This document shows positions 21,137 to 32,962 of a stretch of DNA of 64,000 bases, piece after piece. A program made the translations under genes and the position numbers. The notes under the pieces are model-generated. The model saw only the letters and a program-made list of their open reading frames with translations. It ran no database searches and was not told the origin of the DNA. The stretch covers positions 8,127,001 through 8,191,000 of the forward strand of contig NC_088326.1 in the NCBI RefSeq assembly GCF_910592395.1, written 5' to 3'. Source of the DNA: Lineus longissimus (lineage: Eukaryota > Nemertea > Pilidiophora > Heteronemertea > Lineidae). Position 1 is the first letter of the stretch. Each line of letters opens with the position of its first letter.

Positions 21137-21970
21137 TTGACAATTCTGGAGAAGGACACAGGTAAACTTAGTACAGTCCAAATTTTGTCAAAATCGGTCC
21201 ATTCGTTCTGGAGTTATGGTGGCAAAACCAAACCATGTCACTTTCTGTTAAAACGTTTTGAGCAATGTCCTCTCCAGAACATCACAGAAAATGAAAAGGC
21301 TACATTCAGTTGCTTTCAGAAATGGAATGTCCACAGTAACCTACTAGTCATGCATTTGCTCCAAGCAGGCCAACAAACTCCCTCTCTAGCTGGATGACTG
21401 AAAGCGAGGCCCATGGAATGAGGTCCCGCAAATTCTGTTAAAAAACTGTCCTCTCCAGAACAAGAAATATTTCATTCAGTGCATGAAAGCCAGCAGTGAC
21501 ATGCATTTTCCCTTCAAGTATTCGGTCAAACTAACTAACAAAAACAGAAAACATTTCAACCTGCTTTGACTGTAAATGACAATGGGATAAAATGTTATTT
21601 AACAAAATGTCCTCTCCAGAACATCTATTTAACATGATGATGACTGACAATAAAATGCTGCTACTGACATTCATATTAGATCCAATATGAGATACTGGTA
21701 CAACATCATGCAGAAAAGTGCAATTCGCTCCACCTCAGTCACTAAAAAAGGTCAAATAGGTGCAAAAATTGTTGTTTACAAAAACTACCAGTTTTGAAGT
21801 CAGTGTGATACATTGTATCATTTTGACTCTGAGTGAATGTAATTGGCTACAAGAGTTTATTTCAATGCCCTCTCATTATTTGTAGTTGTTTTTTACATGG
21901 GGGGCAGTTGCCTCCAGTCTCTTGAGTCTTGCAGTTGGATATGCAACCCTGTTCTGGAGAGGACATTCTT
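21137..21970. repeat. Degenerate tandem repeats with conserved TGTCCTCTCCAGAACA core
   Basis: The 16-mer TGTCCTCTCCAGAACA occurs at 21266, 21447 and 21608, spaced 181 and 161 bp. Flanks are related but diverged (TGTTAAAA before, CATTCAGT or similar after). An inverted copy lies at 21950-21965, and a partial inverted copy (TTCTGGAGAAGGACA) at 21143. The region has no coding potential. Conservation of the core over the flanks is the notable point. Confidence 0.75.
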
Positions 21971-23236
21971 TTTTAACACGTACGTATGATTCATATTTTC
22001 AAGCGATCTTCTAATCTGGATGTTTGGAGATTTACCAGGTGCTTGTTTTTGCCCCAGTGCATGCCTGGGACAATTACAAGTGGCCCAAATTCTGGATGAT
22101 TTCAGGTGTAGGAAAGGATCCATTCTTTGTTGGAATTGAGGATTTCATGGGAAGATCTAAAATGTCTGAACTGAAAGTAAAATTCAACTGGAATCTGCGC
22201 TCGTCGAAGTGTAAAGAAAAGACTGACATAAAACAGAGCAGGTGTACGTATGTGAAGCATCTCAAGGAATCAAATGTTGGAAAATATGATGAACTGAAAA
22301 AGAAAGATGCTGACCGTAAACGTGAGGCATATGTGCCTGCTGATTCCTTATCAGATTTGGAGCTGGAGCAGCAACGGAAAAAGTGGGCTAAACAAAAGAA
22401 GGAACAGCGAGAAAAACAGAAACGAAAACGTGAGGATGAACTCTCTCAAGTTGTAGAAAGCATTCAGGATGAGCCTCCAAAGAAACGGTTTAAGGATTTG
22501 AATACTGAAGAAAGGAAAGCTTACTTTCGCGAAAAAATGGCGGAAAAGCGCAAGAAGACTTCCAAGCAGAAACAAATGGTGGTGCGTAGAAAAGACAGGG
22601 CTACGAAAAAAGCTTCTTGTGCTGGTGAGCAAAATGATGTTCCTTCCAGTTCCACTCCCTTGAATTCAGAAGGAAGTCCTAAACCAAGTAGTAGTAGAAC
22701 CACACTGTTCAGAGCAAAAAAGAAAATACTCCTGCATATGCCGAAAACGCCCAAATCCTACAGTCGTGTTTGCCATGACCTTCTGCGCAGTGGGCCAGCC
22801 AACAACCAAGCTAAAAAAAAACTTGCTTTCCCTGAAGTAATGAAAGAGAATGTCAAGAAAGTCAGAACAAGACCAACGAACAAGAATCGGGCATTTCTAT
22901 ATCAACTGGGGAAATGCGTCACCTGGAAGTATGGGCGAAGATCACTAGGGGCCGTATTCAATATGCTGTTTTAGCGACTGTTTAGTTAAACGGTGATTAC
23001 CTCTTAAGCGCCGTTTAAATAGATGTTGTACGCGAGCGTATAAACGGAGGCCTAAACGGCCTTTCAAAAGTCGCGATCATCGGACATTTAGCTGTACGCG
23101 GTCAAATCCCCGATCATCGCGTAACTTTCATTGTCGACACCAGACCAAGTTTAATGAACTGACGTAATTCGAGACGGGTAGGGATATTTAAATGGGCTCG
23201 ATCAGGCCTTGCACACTTTGTATGGTAGTTGCAACT

Positions 23237-24443
23237 ATGGGACCGAAAAGAGCGGAAAATTTTACGCACGAGCAAAGGATGGGCCTCATCCAGCTCATTA
23301 GACTGCAGGTGAAGGTGATAGAAGACAAACGATCGGATACCTCCTCCAACAGAAAGAAACAGAAGGCGTGGGACGAAATCGAGAAACAAATGGCGGCGAA
23401 TTTTCCCGAGAGGGCGAGGGCCTCTGCAAAGGACCTCAAGGAATTATGGAGAAGGATGAAAGGGAAGACCAAAACGGTCGCACGGGATAAGAAAATAGAT
23501 ATGGCCAAGACTGGCGGTGGAGCACCGGAAGTTGACGACCTCGACGAAGAAACAGTCGCAATTTTGTCCATTATAGCAAAAGATTTGGAGCAGATTAAGA
23601 ACACTTACGACGATGATTGCACTGGAGCGGTCACCGACACTCGCGATGAGGATGTTACTGCAGGCACCAGTTCAAGCGGAAATACAAATAAGAGGCAAGT
23701 ATGCCTTCTGATGATTATTATGAAAAATACACATTTCTGAGTTCAGGAAGTGCGTGTATTTTACTGTCATTACAAGATACAGAGTGGCATCAGTATAAAA
23801 CAAAAATATCTGGGATGGTTCTCGTGATGTAATGAACTGCAAAGCAAGTTACGAAAATTTACAAGCACTTGATTAACCAATGTTCTTTTACAGTGCATAT
23901 CATTTGCCCACTGAATACGATGATGACACCGAACCAGATGTCGAGTTAGAAGAAGTGAGAAGCAACGAGGATCAATTGTCAGTTTGGTAAGAGAATCGTT
24001 GAAAATGGTGGATGATCGTTGCCCTAATTTTCCTTTCAACAGTCATTAAAATGAAAAATTTCATTTCATCTTTTGAACACGATAGTCCTGTACTTTCTGA
24101 TTTGTTAAAATGCCACTCCTTTTTCAGCGGGAATAACAAGTCCTCAACTCGTGGAAGGCTGTCGCCGTCCTCGACAGTCTGCCGTGAGCAGACAACCCAC
24201 ACCAGTTCACGTCAGCAGACACTCGTTGCCACACATCAGCAGAGAGCCGTCGCTCCGAGACAGCCGACAAGTTCAGCATTACAGAAGACGACCGAAGCCT
24301 TGTCTTATCTGAAAGAGGAACACGACATGAAGATGGAATTATTGGAACTTCAGAAACAGGCAGCTATATGTAAACGAAAGGCCTATGAAGCAAAAACTGA
24401 ATATTACAAAGAAAAACTTAAACAGAAGCGAATCGACCTTTGA
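23237..24443 (+). CDS. Harbinger Myb/SANT-like DNA-binding protein, three exons
   Basis: Exons 23237-23694, 23894-23986 and 24128-24443 join in phase. Intron 1 uses a GC donor (AGAG|GCAAGT), intron 2 a normal GTAAGA donor. The start is MGPKRAENFTHEQRMGLIQL. The N-terminal 90 residues form the trihelix-like Myb/SANT domain common to Harbinger ORFs (KQKAWDEIEKQMAANF, LKELWRRMKGKTK). An acidic middle follows, then a C-terminal coiled-coil helix (ALSYLKEEHDMKMELLELQ). In Harbinger systems this protein brings the nuclease into the nucleus and onto the TIRs. No stop or shift is seen in any exon. Confidence 0.85.
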
Positions 24444-24491
24444 ATGCTGAAGGGACAAATCCACTTATTAGTTCATCCATTTATGTTGCTC

Positions 24492-25692
24492 TTACTGATT
24501 AAAATGCTGCATGATGAATCGTTGTTGGAATAAGTTTCCTCTGAAATTTACTTCAGCCGGGTTGATGGGTCGTTCTGGTTCACCGATTTCACGTCGAGGA
24601 AGGTCAGCTTCTGGCTCCGGTACAGGATCATTCATTCGTGTGGCGAGATTATGTAAGCAGGTGGTCGCAACTATTATTGCCATGTTGTGATCCAACTGAA
24701 AAATGAAATTTAATATCAGAGTCAGTTTATCTGTGTTAACGTGTTTTTTTGGCAAAGCGTACAACACAAGGGGGAGTAAACCGTTTCCATCACCAGTGAA
24801 CCGTTTATGATACTCACTGAACACCTCAGATGCATTCCCTTGGAGACGCAGGGAAATCTCTTTTTCCAAATCCCGAATGCTCGTTCAACCACTCCCCGGG
24901 TACGTCGTTGGGCATTGTTGTAACGGTTCTCCTCTGGTGTTGTTGGGTTGCGAACCGGGGTAAGCATGAACGTGCTGCAAGTGTAGGCCGGATCCCCTAG
25001 CAAAATGCCTCTGTATTCCCCTGCTTGAAATTTACGGAATAGTTGTGATTCTTGAAATATCCGCGAGTCATGTGCCGAACCGTACAATCTGGCAACAATG
25101 TTAGTGAAAAGAAGTTGATGGTCCACAACACCCTGGCAGTTGATACTATACCAACCTTTACGATTGATAAAATGGGCCGCACGCTCCCCACCAGGATTAA
25201 CTATAGCAACATGGGAACCGTCTATAGCACCAACGACCCCAGGGAATTGGGCAATCTCATAGAAGCCTTCGGCAATAGTTCTCCTTTCTTCCGGTGTGGT
25301 TGGAAAGTGAATGAATTGCTGACGTCTGGCACAAATAGCAGAGGAAACGCGATGAACCACCCTGCAGACAGTTGCCTGGGATACGCCACACATATCACCA
25401 ATGTCCATTTGGAATGATGCCCTGGCATAAAAGCGCATGGCAACCAGCACCTGCTGCTCCGGGTTCAGAGCATGATTACTCTCCTTTAGTGGCATCAAAT
25501 CCGGGGCTAAGAAATCTACTAGCCAACGAAATGTGTCCTTGGAAACCCGGAATCTGCGGATAAATTTACTGTCGCTATACTTTCGGAGCGCATCCACTCG
25601 GACCTCAAATACTCGACACGAGGACGGCCCAACAGTACCTCCTCCTCCTCCTCCTCTTGTGCAAACTCAAGAATTTGTAAAACCGCCTCCAT
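24492..25692 (-). CDS. Harbinger DDE nuclease (HARBI1-like)
   Basis: Exon 1 runs minus from about 25692 to 24818 and exon 2 from 24695 to 24492. The intron has a strong donor (TGTTCA|GTGAGT) and acceptor (TTTTTCAG), phase 0, giving KGMHLRCS-LDHNMAII. Catalytic DDE motifs: GVVGAIDGSHV, LLGDPAYTCSTFMLTP, and RTRGVVERAFGIWKKRFP with the glutamate. A helix-turn-helix-like segment (VSQATVCRVVHRV) lies N-terminal. The initiator is probably MEAVLQILEF at 25692; a one-base slip near 25610 lies between it and the core (VDALRKYSDSKFIRRFR). If that slip is real the gene is inactive; otherwise nearly complete. Confidence 0.88.
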
Positions 25693-28367
25693 GATGTCTA
25701 AACCTGTGCTGCATGTACTTGCGTCCACCTAAACGCGGACATAAACATGCCCAGCCCGGCGATTAAATTTTCTTTTGTTGCTTAGACGTCGGCTAACCGC
25801 ATGTTGGATAATAGCTTATTCTGAATTGGCGTATAACTTTAGACAGGCGATGATCGGGCGATCAAGAAATTTGTACGCGTGTAACCCTTAAACAGTCGCT
25901 AAAACACCATATTGAATACGGCCCTAGGTCTTTCATGGAGAACTTGGAAAGCCATCAAAGCAGAAAAAGATGTTAAGAAGATGCATCGGAGAGGAAAGGT
26001 AATACCACAAGCCACCAAAGAACTAGTCCAAGATATCTGGTGGTCTTCGGACATTTCAGGCCAACTTCCACTGAAGAAAAGAGTCAAAAAGAACCAGGCA
26101 GCTTTTCTCCTTGAAATGAGCTATATGCAGACCTACTTGAAATTCCGATCCGCGAATCCAACAGTGAGGATTGGCTATGTGAAGTTCGTGGCACTCAAAC
26201 CATGAAATGTTCGGAGAATGGGGGCATTGGAAAGGGTGGTGTGTTGCTGTCAGAAATGCCAAAATATAAAGCTGAAAATACGTGCTTTGAACCAGGCTGC
26301 GACTGCAACAGGGCATAGAGAAGCGAAGATTCAAGAAGATGACCTCGCTCAAATTTCAAAGATTACCCTCTGCAAGGAGAGTGACTCTAATCGACCAGCA
26401 GCAAAATGCATCAATCGGGAGTGTACTGTGTGTGGTATCAAGAAGATTTCTGAACACTTCAGGGAAATGAAGACAAACAACGGAAATAAAACCGTCAAGT
26501 ATGAAATTTGGTTGCGTGTCAAAAAAACGAAGGATGTGAAAGGGGTCAAGAAGGAAATAACAGTGACTGAGCCAGTGACGAAAGAAGCCACCGTTGGAGA
26601 GTTGATTGATCTGCTTGAGCAAGGCATGGTAGAGATCAGTGCACATCTATTTCGAGCAGCCTGGCAACAAAAGTATTTAAAGAAGGCCAAGACCGAGATG
26701 AAACCTCATTCTGCCGTGGTTGTCATCGATTTTGCAGAAAATTATTCGTGCACCAACCAAGACGAAGTGCAAAAGTGGTCATTGGGGCGACAAGCCACAA
26801 GCTACAATTCACCCGGTGATGGCGTTCATAAACAAGGGAAATGATCATAGGCCATTCACCCACAAGGCAGCACTAATTTTCATCTCAGACGAGAAGAAGC
26901 ATGATGCCGACGCCGTTGCAACATACATGTCTATTGCGTACCCATATCTTCGAAAAGAATATGGTGTAACACATGTTGAGGAGTTTTCTGACTGCTGCGC
27001 TGCGCAATACAGGTGTGGCAAGAGTTTTGCTGACTTTTCTTTTTACGAACATGATTTTGCTGTTAGTGTTCAGCACAACTACTTTGAGAGTTCACACGGA
27101 AAGTCGTCAGCTGATGGCTTAGGTGCGGTGGTAAAGCACAGGGCTACGGTGGCTGTTACAAGACGGCAGGCTACCATCAGGAATGCCGAAGAGCTGTATC
27201 AGTTCTGTGTTACAAATTTTTCGGATGTTGGGCAGTCATGTTTCCCAGCTGAGAGGAAAAAGTACACAAGTTCGGCTCGAAAGTTCTTCTATGTGAAAAA
27301 GGAGGATAAAGAACATCAGAGACCATCACGTGCTGTCAAATCTGTTCCCGGAACAATGAAAATTCACTGCCTGAAGCCAACTGGTCAGCCATACCAGATA
27401 GAAACAAGAATCCTGTTATGCTTCTGTCAAACCTGTGCCATCAATCCAGCAGTTGGTGTCTGTGACAATCGAGAGTATGTAGGTGAATGGAAGAAAACTC
27501 GTCTTCATTTACTGGAACCAAAGAAGGATAAAGTCAACAAAGGTAAGTACATTTCAGTTTTCCATGTACCAGTACCCTAAAACATAATTTACCAGCAAGC
27601 AACCTTCAAAATGATCAAAGGATGATAGAGCCAACAAGGTTTTTGTCTTTAGCTATGGTATGGCGCCTACATTTGAGATATTTCAAACAGGAGTCGGAAG
27701 TCTGAGACATTGCCAGTATGACGTGTAATATTCATGTACCATACCTATGAAGCATTTTTGCATGTTTGTCAAGGTTGCTTTTCCTTTGTTTTTTCAGGCA
27801 AACATCCCCAGAAAGAGCAGCAGCACTCATCCAGCGACAGGGCACCCTTGGCTAACACTGATGGTGAAAGCAATGATGAGACCGATGGTAAGTGTCCATA
27901 ACCCTTTGTTTAGAATTTTCATGTATGGTTAAATTGTACATTTTGCACGAAAGAAGGGGTTAGACATAAAAGATGTATTTTACGCGGTGTTGCTGTAGTT
28001 GCTGGCTGGATTCCCATGTCCGACTGGAACCTTTCTTTGTTCTTTGGTAATAGCTATGTACAATGTCTATTTCATTTGCTCTTCTTTTGCAGGAGTTTGT
28101 CGTATTGGAGATTATGTGGTAGTGAAGCTAGGCACAACATCTGGCAAAACCAAGTTGTACTGCGCTGTGATCCAGAATGTGCACGAAGGAACAAAGACAT
28201 GTGATATTGTCTATTTAAAGTCGCATGGGAGGAGTTATTTCACACTTGATGAAATGGACATTGACACTGTGGGATTTGAGTGTATTGTAACTTCCCTTAA
28301 GCAGCCCCAGGTCAATAAGCGTGACCAGTACTTCTTCAAGGTGCCAAGTGATATCAGACTTGAGTAG

Positions 28368-29890
28368 AAGCGTTGAACACATTGAAAACATTGAAAGCAA
28401 TTTTCAGAAAATGCTTTATTTTTGTCTAGATTTTTGCTGACACTACACTCATGGCTTATTGCAAGCCAACCATGCATCTCAATGGAATCCTCAAGTTCCA
28501 AGCACCAGTAGATGCTTTCTTTACTTGTGTTATGTAGTTCCATATTAGTGTTTTCTATTACTGTTGGACTGTTATAATTCCCGTTTGTTAATTCAGATAA
28601 CTGTAAATCACCACAGTGCCAAGTGGGTGCCACTCAACTGAAATCTAGACCCTTTTTTAGGGGAAACCAATCGCTGGATAATCCTCAGGAAAGTCAGAAA
28701 CCATGAATGGCATGATCATTTGTCAGGAACCTTCAATTAGGGAAACGTGCGTCACCATCTGTAGAGATTTTGACCCTTTTTCGCCTTTGGCATCATTGTA
28801 AAATATTTCCTTTAAAGGTTTCTTTAATTTAACAAAGTGTTTTGACTTGGATGTAAATTTTAGGAGTTAACCATCCATTTTTAAAATAATGTCATTTGGG
28901 TCCCTCTTCTGCATCTTTTCCCTTTTAACCCTGTCCAGCCTCACTTTCATCCCTTGGAATATATTTGTTCAAGTCAGTCCTACGATTTTTCATCAAGATT
29001 TAAGAATTCTACTAGTGTGAATATGGATTCTAACCAGTCAAAATACCAGGTAATTATCTGGTCCCTTTTTCTAAGTCATCTTTTTAAATCTATCTGTGTC
29101 TATACCAATTTTATTCGAGCTATTTTAAAATTCTTTGACGTCTGGTAAAATTTAAGTGCATTATGGAAGCTGTACAAATCTTTGTTTACTGTGTATTTTA
29201 CACTACGGGTCAATGACCTGGGACCTGAGTCAAGTTGACGGTCCCTTTTCAAAAGTTCGTCATTCCAAAACTGCGCATTTAAAATACGTGCGGTTTTCGA
29301 CTTTAGGTCAATATATCTTTACACTCGGCTTTTGGCACAATAATTACTTTTAATTAGCTTCCATGATGTTTATTTTAAAGAAGTTAAGGCGAATCCGTCA
29401 CTTGTCGTTTGGTGATGACGTCATACCGTCTCACTTTCTTCAAGTTGTCGACGATGTCTCGTCAACTTCTAAATGTCAAAATTATACACATCGTATGTGA
29501 CTTTTAGTCTTGTGAACAGACGTCAGGGTATTTTTCATGTGATCTTATGAGGTTTTGTGTAATTATGGACTTGCGAAATATATTTACCTCTTTAGGCAGC
29601 TCAATTGGTTTTTCGTCAAAAGGCGTAACTTTTACCGGGAAAATATTGCACGAGGTTTTGGGCTACGTTTTACGATCGGTTATATCGTGCATAAGTTTAA
29701 TATCATCGATCAAAACCTGTACGAGGTGATAAAGTACTACCTTAATGTTGATATCCTTATGATATTTGGAACTGTTATCAGTCAGTGGTGCGGTATTTCG
29801 TCAGTTTATCCATTGTTTACGGTTTCCTTCTTGGTAAAAATTAACTGTTATTGACGCGATGTATCTCGACCAATCCGAATGCGCATGGGA
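28368..29890. other. Intergenic, no gene recognised
   Basis: AT-rich up to about 29370, then a more CpG-containing stretch leading into the LTR-like region. Part of 29380-29890 may belong to the retroelement's LTR if that is longer than proposed. Open frames here are short and without recognisable domains. Confidence 0.5.
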
Positions 29891-30449
29891 TGTGACGTCA
29901 CCTGATTGACACGGGGAGTTAATTTAAAACCATTGTTGCGTTGGCGCGAGAAAAATAAGTAACGTCGTTTGGCTTTCTTCAAAAAGAGAGGGGTTTCGCT
30001 CGTGGTAACGTCGTGACGTTGTTAACGTACAATTTGACGTAAAAGGCACGCTGGATGCGATACGTCGTCTGTATAGATTGTTGCTTTTACGATACATTGT
30101 TTGTCTCAATTGTCAAACTGGGTTGCTCCCTTGCGATATAAAAGCTGGGATTCACATTGGGCGAAAGAGTTTTAGAAAACCAGTGTTGGTGGGAACTCTC
30201 GTCAAACGAAACCAAATCCGTGGTCCCAGTCTTTGTACTGTATCTATCGTACGTCGTAACGTTGAATGGTATCTGTATTCGTCGCTCATATAAGAAATAC
30301 GTGTAACCATCGTCTATATATACATCTGGAATATTCCGTTCTCAAATAAACCCTATTATACGTTATATCATTTCATTTTCTTGTGTTCGAACCCAAAACA
30401 TTTTTGTAGTCGGCCCTAATGTTGAAAGTGCAACGTTAAAAACGCTACA
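29891..30449 (+). repeat. Probable 5' LTR of a Ty3/gypsy element
   Basis: Proposed boundaries TGTGACGTCA (29891) and GCTACA (ending 30449) give the usual TG...CA ends. A TATA box (TATAAAAG, 30137-30144) and a polyadenylation signal (AATAAA, 30345-30350) are in the right order. Directly downstream is AATTGGTGACAGCGG, the position and style of a primer-binding site. No second LTR is found in the window because the 3' half of the element is missing. The left boundary is a guess. Confidence 0.5.
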
Positions 30450-30592
30450 AATTGGTGACAGCGGTGTGGGATTCGATTCAAGAAATTTGTTTTGATATGA
30501 TATGGTGCGACCTGCGGAAGATTGTGAATTCGATGTTATTGAATCCGGAAACGAAAGCGAAACGAAAGAATAATTCTTCACGAACGTGTAAA

Positions 30593-30784
30593 ATGCAAAT
30601 CACATACGTGGATGACGCCGTGTTTTATGCTAAGAAAAACGATCCAAAGAAAATAATTAACGACTTCAAACAACGTCACGATCGTGTATCATACCAAATT
30701 CTGAAAGGTGTCAACGCATTCACTTGTGAAATTCAATATCTCGGTCAGAAAGTTTACATTCAAATCGAAACGAGTCAATCTTAA
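30593..30784 (+). CDS. Small ORF upstream of gag in the gypsy element
   Basis: A 63-residue frame starting MQITYVDDAVFYAKKNDP, between the primer-binding-like site and the gag ATG at 30823. It has regular alternation of charged and hydrophobic residues and no stop until IETSQS. No match to a known domain is recalled. It may be a short leader protein, an upstream regulatory ORF or the 5' end of gag in another frame. Confidence 0.45.
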   Translation: MQITYVDDAVFYAKKNDPKKIINDFKQRHDRVSYQILKGVNAFTCEIQYLGQKVYIQIETSQS

Positions 30785-30822
30785 ACATCCAACCGACTTC
30801 TTACTTTTCCGGCAATTCGGCA

Positions 30823-31782
30823 ATGGCTGAAGCAGGTTCACAAATGTTAGACGGCGACATGAGTGCCGATGACGAAATCACATTCAATGTGAGAGAACGA
30901 CGTGACGCGCCACAGCCACAGGCGTCTCCAACGCATTTAGAGCGCGGTGACGGCCAGCAAAATCGCCCTAATCACAAATATGACAAACCAGTTAAAGTAG
31001 AATGTTTCTCTGGCGACAATCAACCTTGGACAGTATGGCATATAATGTTTGAGCGCATTGCAAAATATAACGGTTGGAATGATCTAGCATCGCGAATGTT
31101 CGGTTTGCTTAGAGGGCCCGCACTAGAAGTAGCATGCGGTCTTCCTGATCACGATCTCGAAGAATACACCACTCTCGTTGGCGTATTAGATGGGCAATTC
31201 GGCCCAGGCCGTCAAGCTGAAAAGCATCTCGCAGAGTTTCGTAATCGTGTCAAATCGGGTAACGAGAGCTACCGAGATCTCGGCCGAGCGATTAGCAAGC
31301 TATGCACACTAGCTTATCCTGAAAGCACATACGAAGAGAGGCGAAGGCACTCAAAAATATATTTCGTTGAAGCGATTCCTGAATAAGAATTGCGTATGAT
31401 GATAAGTACAGCCCGTCCGTCATGTCTCGACGAAGCTATCGGTTTGGCTGAAGAGTTCGACGGGATAAGGCGATTAGAAAGGCAACGAAATAACAAACAG
31501 AACGTAAATAAAGGAAACGTTCGTAACGTAAGCATTGACGACGAAGATCAGACGAATAATGCAGTGAGTTTGGCCAAGATTGAAAGTATGCTCGGACGAT
31601 TATGTGAAAATAATTTCGGGCAAAGAGCCTACCAAACGACGGGTAGAAGCCGCAGTATTCAATGTTGGGCATGTCACCAAGAAGGGCATATAGCCAATCG
31701 TTGCCCAAACCGCATGCAACGAAATAATCAAGAGAGAAAAAACGGCGACGGGCCGGGGCCACGGGACATGCGCCGGTCGTAA
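30823..31782 (+). pseudogene. Ty3/gypsy gag with CCHC zinc knuckle
   Basis: Starts MAEAGSQMLDGD. A retrotransposon gag core follows (KVECFSGDNQPWTVWHIMFE, LLRGPALEVACGL, AEFRNRVKSGNESYRDLG). One in-frame TAA at 31384 is followed in the same frame by ELRMMISTARPSCLDEAI. A zinc knuckle CWACHQEGHIANRC (C-x2-C-x4-H-x4-C) is at about 31662-31703. Gag packages element RNA in virus-like particles; the knuckle binds RNA. The internal stop makes this copy defective. Confidence 0.85.
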
Positions 31783-31814
31783 GTGAAGAGAGTTCCCACA
31801 AACATAAGTATCGT

Positions 31815-32962
31815 ATGTCGGGACATAACACCAAAACCGAGAGCATACGAAGTGAAATAATCGAAATTTCAAAGCATCATCCGATCAAAGCAAAAAGTGT
31901 TAATGACGCCGCGACAACGAACGAAGCGGTGCCGACGTATAGGACCAAAGTCGAGTTGCGCATTATTTTTAAACGGTCAGGTTGGCGACGTCCAGATAAA
32001 CTTTCTCATTGACACGGGTTCGGTAGTTACTTTATTAAATTATGATAAATACATGATGATAAAAGAAAATTTGAGACCACCTTTACAACCGACCAAGATG
32101 GAATTGTTAGGTGCTAATGATTCACCACTAAGAATCTATGGTCAATTTGACGGCGACTTAGGAATTCTGAAGCACGGGAAAACGTTGTTTACCGTTATTG
32201 TGGCCGACGTCTCGGGGGAAGGGTTAATCGGAATGGATTTCATTAACCATTTCCAGTGTGAAATTTATCCAACCTCCATGTCAATCCTATGTCGAAATGA
32301 GCAGATCCAATGCTCCAGCTTAGAATCTGTCGGAATACAGAAAGTAACATGTTGTCACCGACTCGTCACGGCAAAAGCCACATTGATACCACCACATTCG
32401 AAATCCGTAATTTTTGTGAATTAAAGAAAGCGCAAGGGTTATCTTGGAAAATGGGCGATAGCTGGCCCAACAGAGTCATATCAACAAAGCGATGAATTAT
32501 TTTTAGACGGTTGCGTGGTGGGTCGCGCAATAGTTGATGCTGAAAGAGATGCGATCCCGTTACCAATTATAAACGTGTCGGATGAGCCGATACTTATACC
32601 AGCGAATAGAGCGATAGGACTTGTGAGTCCTGTGATTGTGATGGATAAAATAGTTGAAATAGAAGATCCGAAATGTGAAATAAATAGTCGATGCAAGGCA
32701 TCCTCGCAAGATGGGATAAATGCTGTCATTGCGAATCGGCCCCATCTTCGCTCGGTACCTATGGATCGAGGCAATAGTGAGCGCAGATCTGCAAGTTGTT
32801 ATGAAGCTATCGGTGTAACGGATGAGAAGTTACACGAGGCCTCGGAAGGGTCGTTCATGACCGCCAGACCCCGTTAGCGAAAGATGAGCAAAATAGGTGG
32901 AATGCCTCTCAGCTGGATGTTTATAATAGGTCAGATAAGCTGATTGATTGCACTCCAAGGCC
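31815..32962 (+). pseudogene. Ty3/gypsy aspartic protease and following pol region
   Basis: Homology begins near 31815, changes frame about 31965, then reads VGDVQINFLIDTGSVVTLL with the catalytic D-T-G, and later LIGMDFINHFQCEI, the usual second protease motif. An in-frame TAA at 32422 and a frameshift near 32865 follow. The region after the protease (LDGCVVGRAIVD, IPANRAIGLV) is typical of the linker before RT. Recognisable frame ends at about 32960 (DKLIDCTPRP), where an insertion begins. The break-up indicates an old copy. Confidence 0.8.

Larger units (their letters stand above)
22945..25928. mobile_element. PIF/Harbinger element with intact-looking ends
   Basis: The element spans 22950-25923 (2,974 bp). 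The TIRs read GGCCGTATTCAATATG, one mismatch, then TGTTTTAGCGACTGTTTA. It is flanked by CTAGG at 22945-22949 and 25924-25928; with the usual 3-bp Harbinger duplication the target would be CTA and the terminal GG part of the element. It carries the standard two genes, a Myb/SANT-like protein on plus and a DDE nuclease on minus, convergent. Removing it with one target copy restores the host frame (SLG-LSW). Confidence 0.93.
22147..28367 (+). pseudogene. Transposase-like DDE protein gene (unclassified family), split by Harbinger
   Basis: Coding blocks: 22147-22949; 25929-27542 after the Harbinger insert (one target-site copy counted); 27798-27887; 28093-28367. All introns join in phase. The N-terminal part is a lysine-rich helical region (KKWAKQKKEQREKQKRKRE). 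Next comes a basic segment SLGLSWRTWKAIKA across the insertion point, then a cysteine motif (CCCQKC...C). A nuclease-like core follows with VVVIDFAENYSC, HDADAVATYM, EFSDCCAAQYRCGKSF and SSHGKSSADGLG, then a cysteine pair CFCQTC. The last exon encodes a small SH3/tudor-like domain (RIGDYVVVKLGTT). I have seen this architecture as uncharacterised proteins in invertebrates and read it as a transposase or a domesticated one. Lesions besides Harbinger: in-frame TGA at 26203 and one extra A near 26771. Confidence 0.65.
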
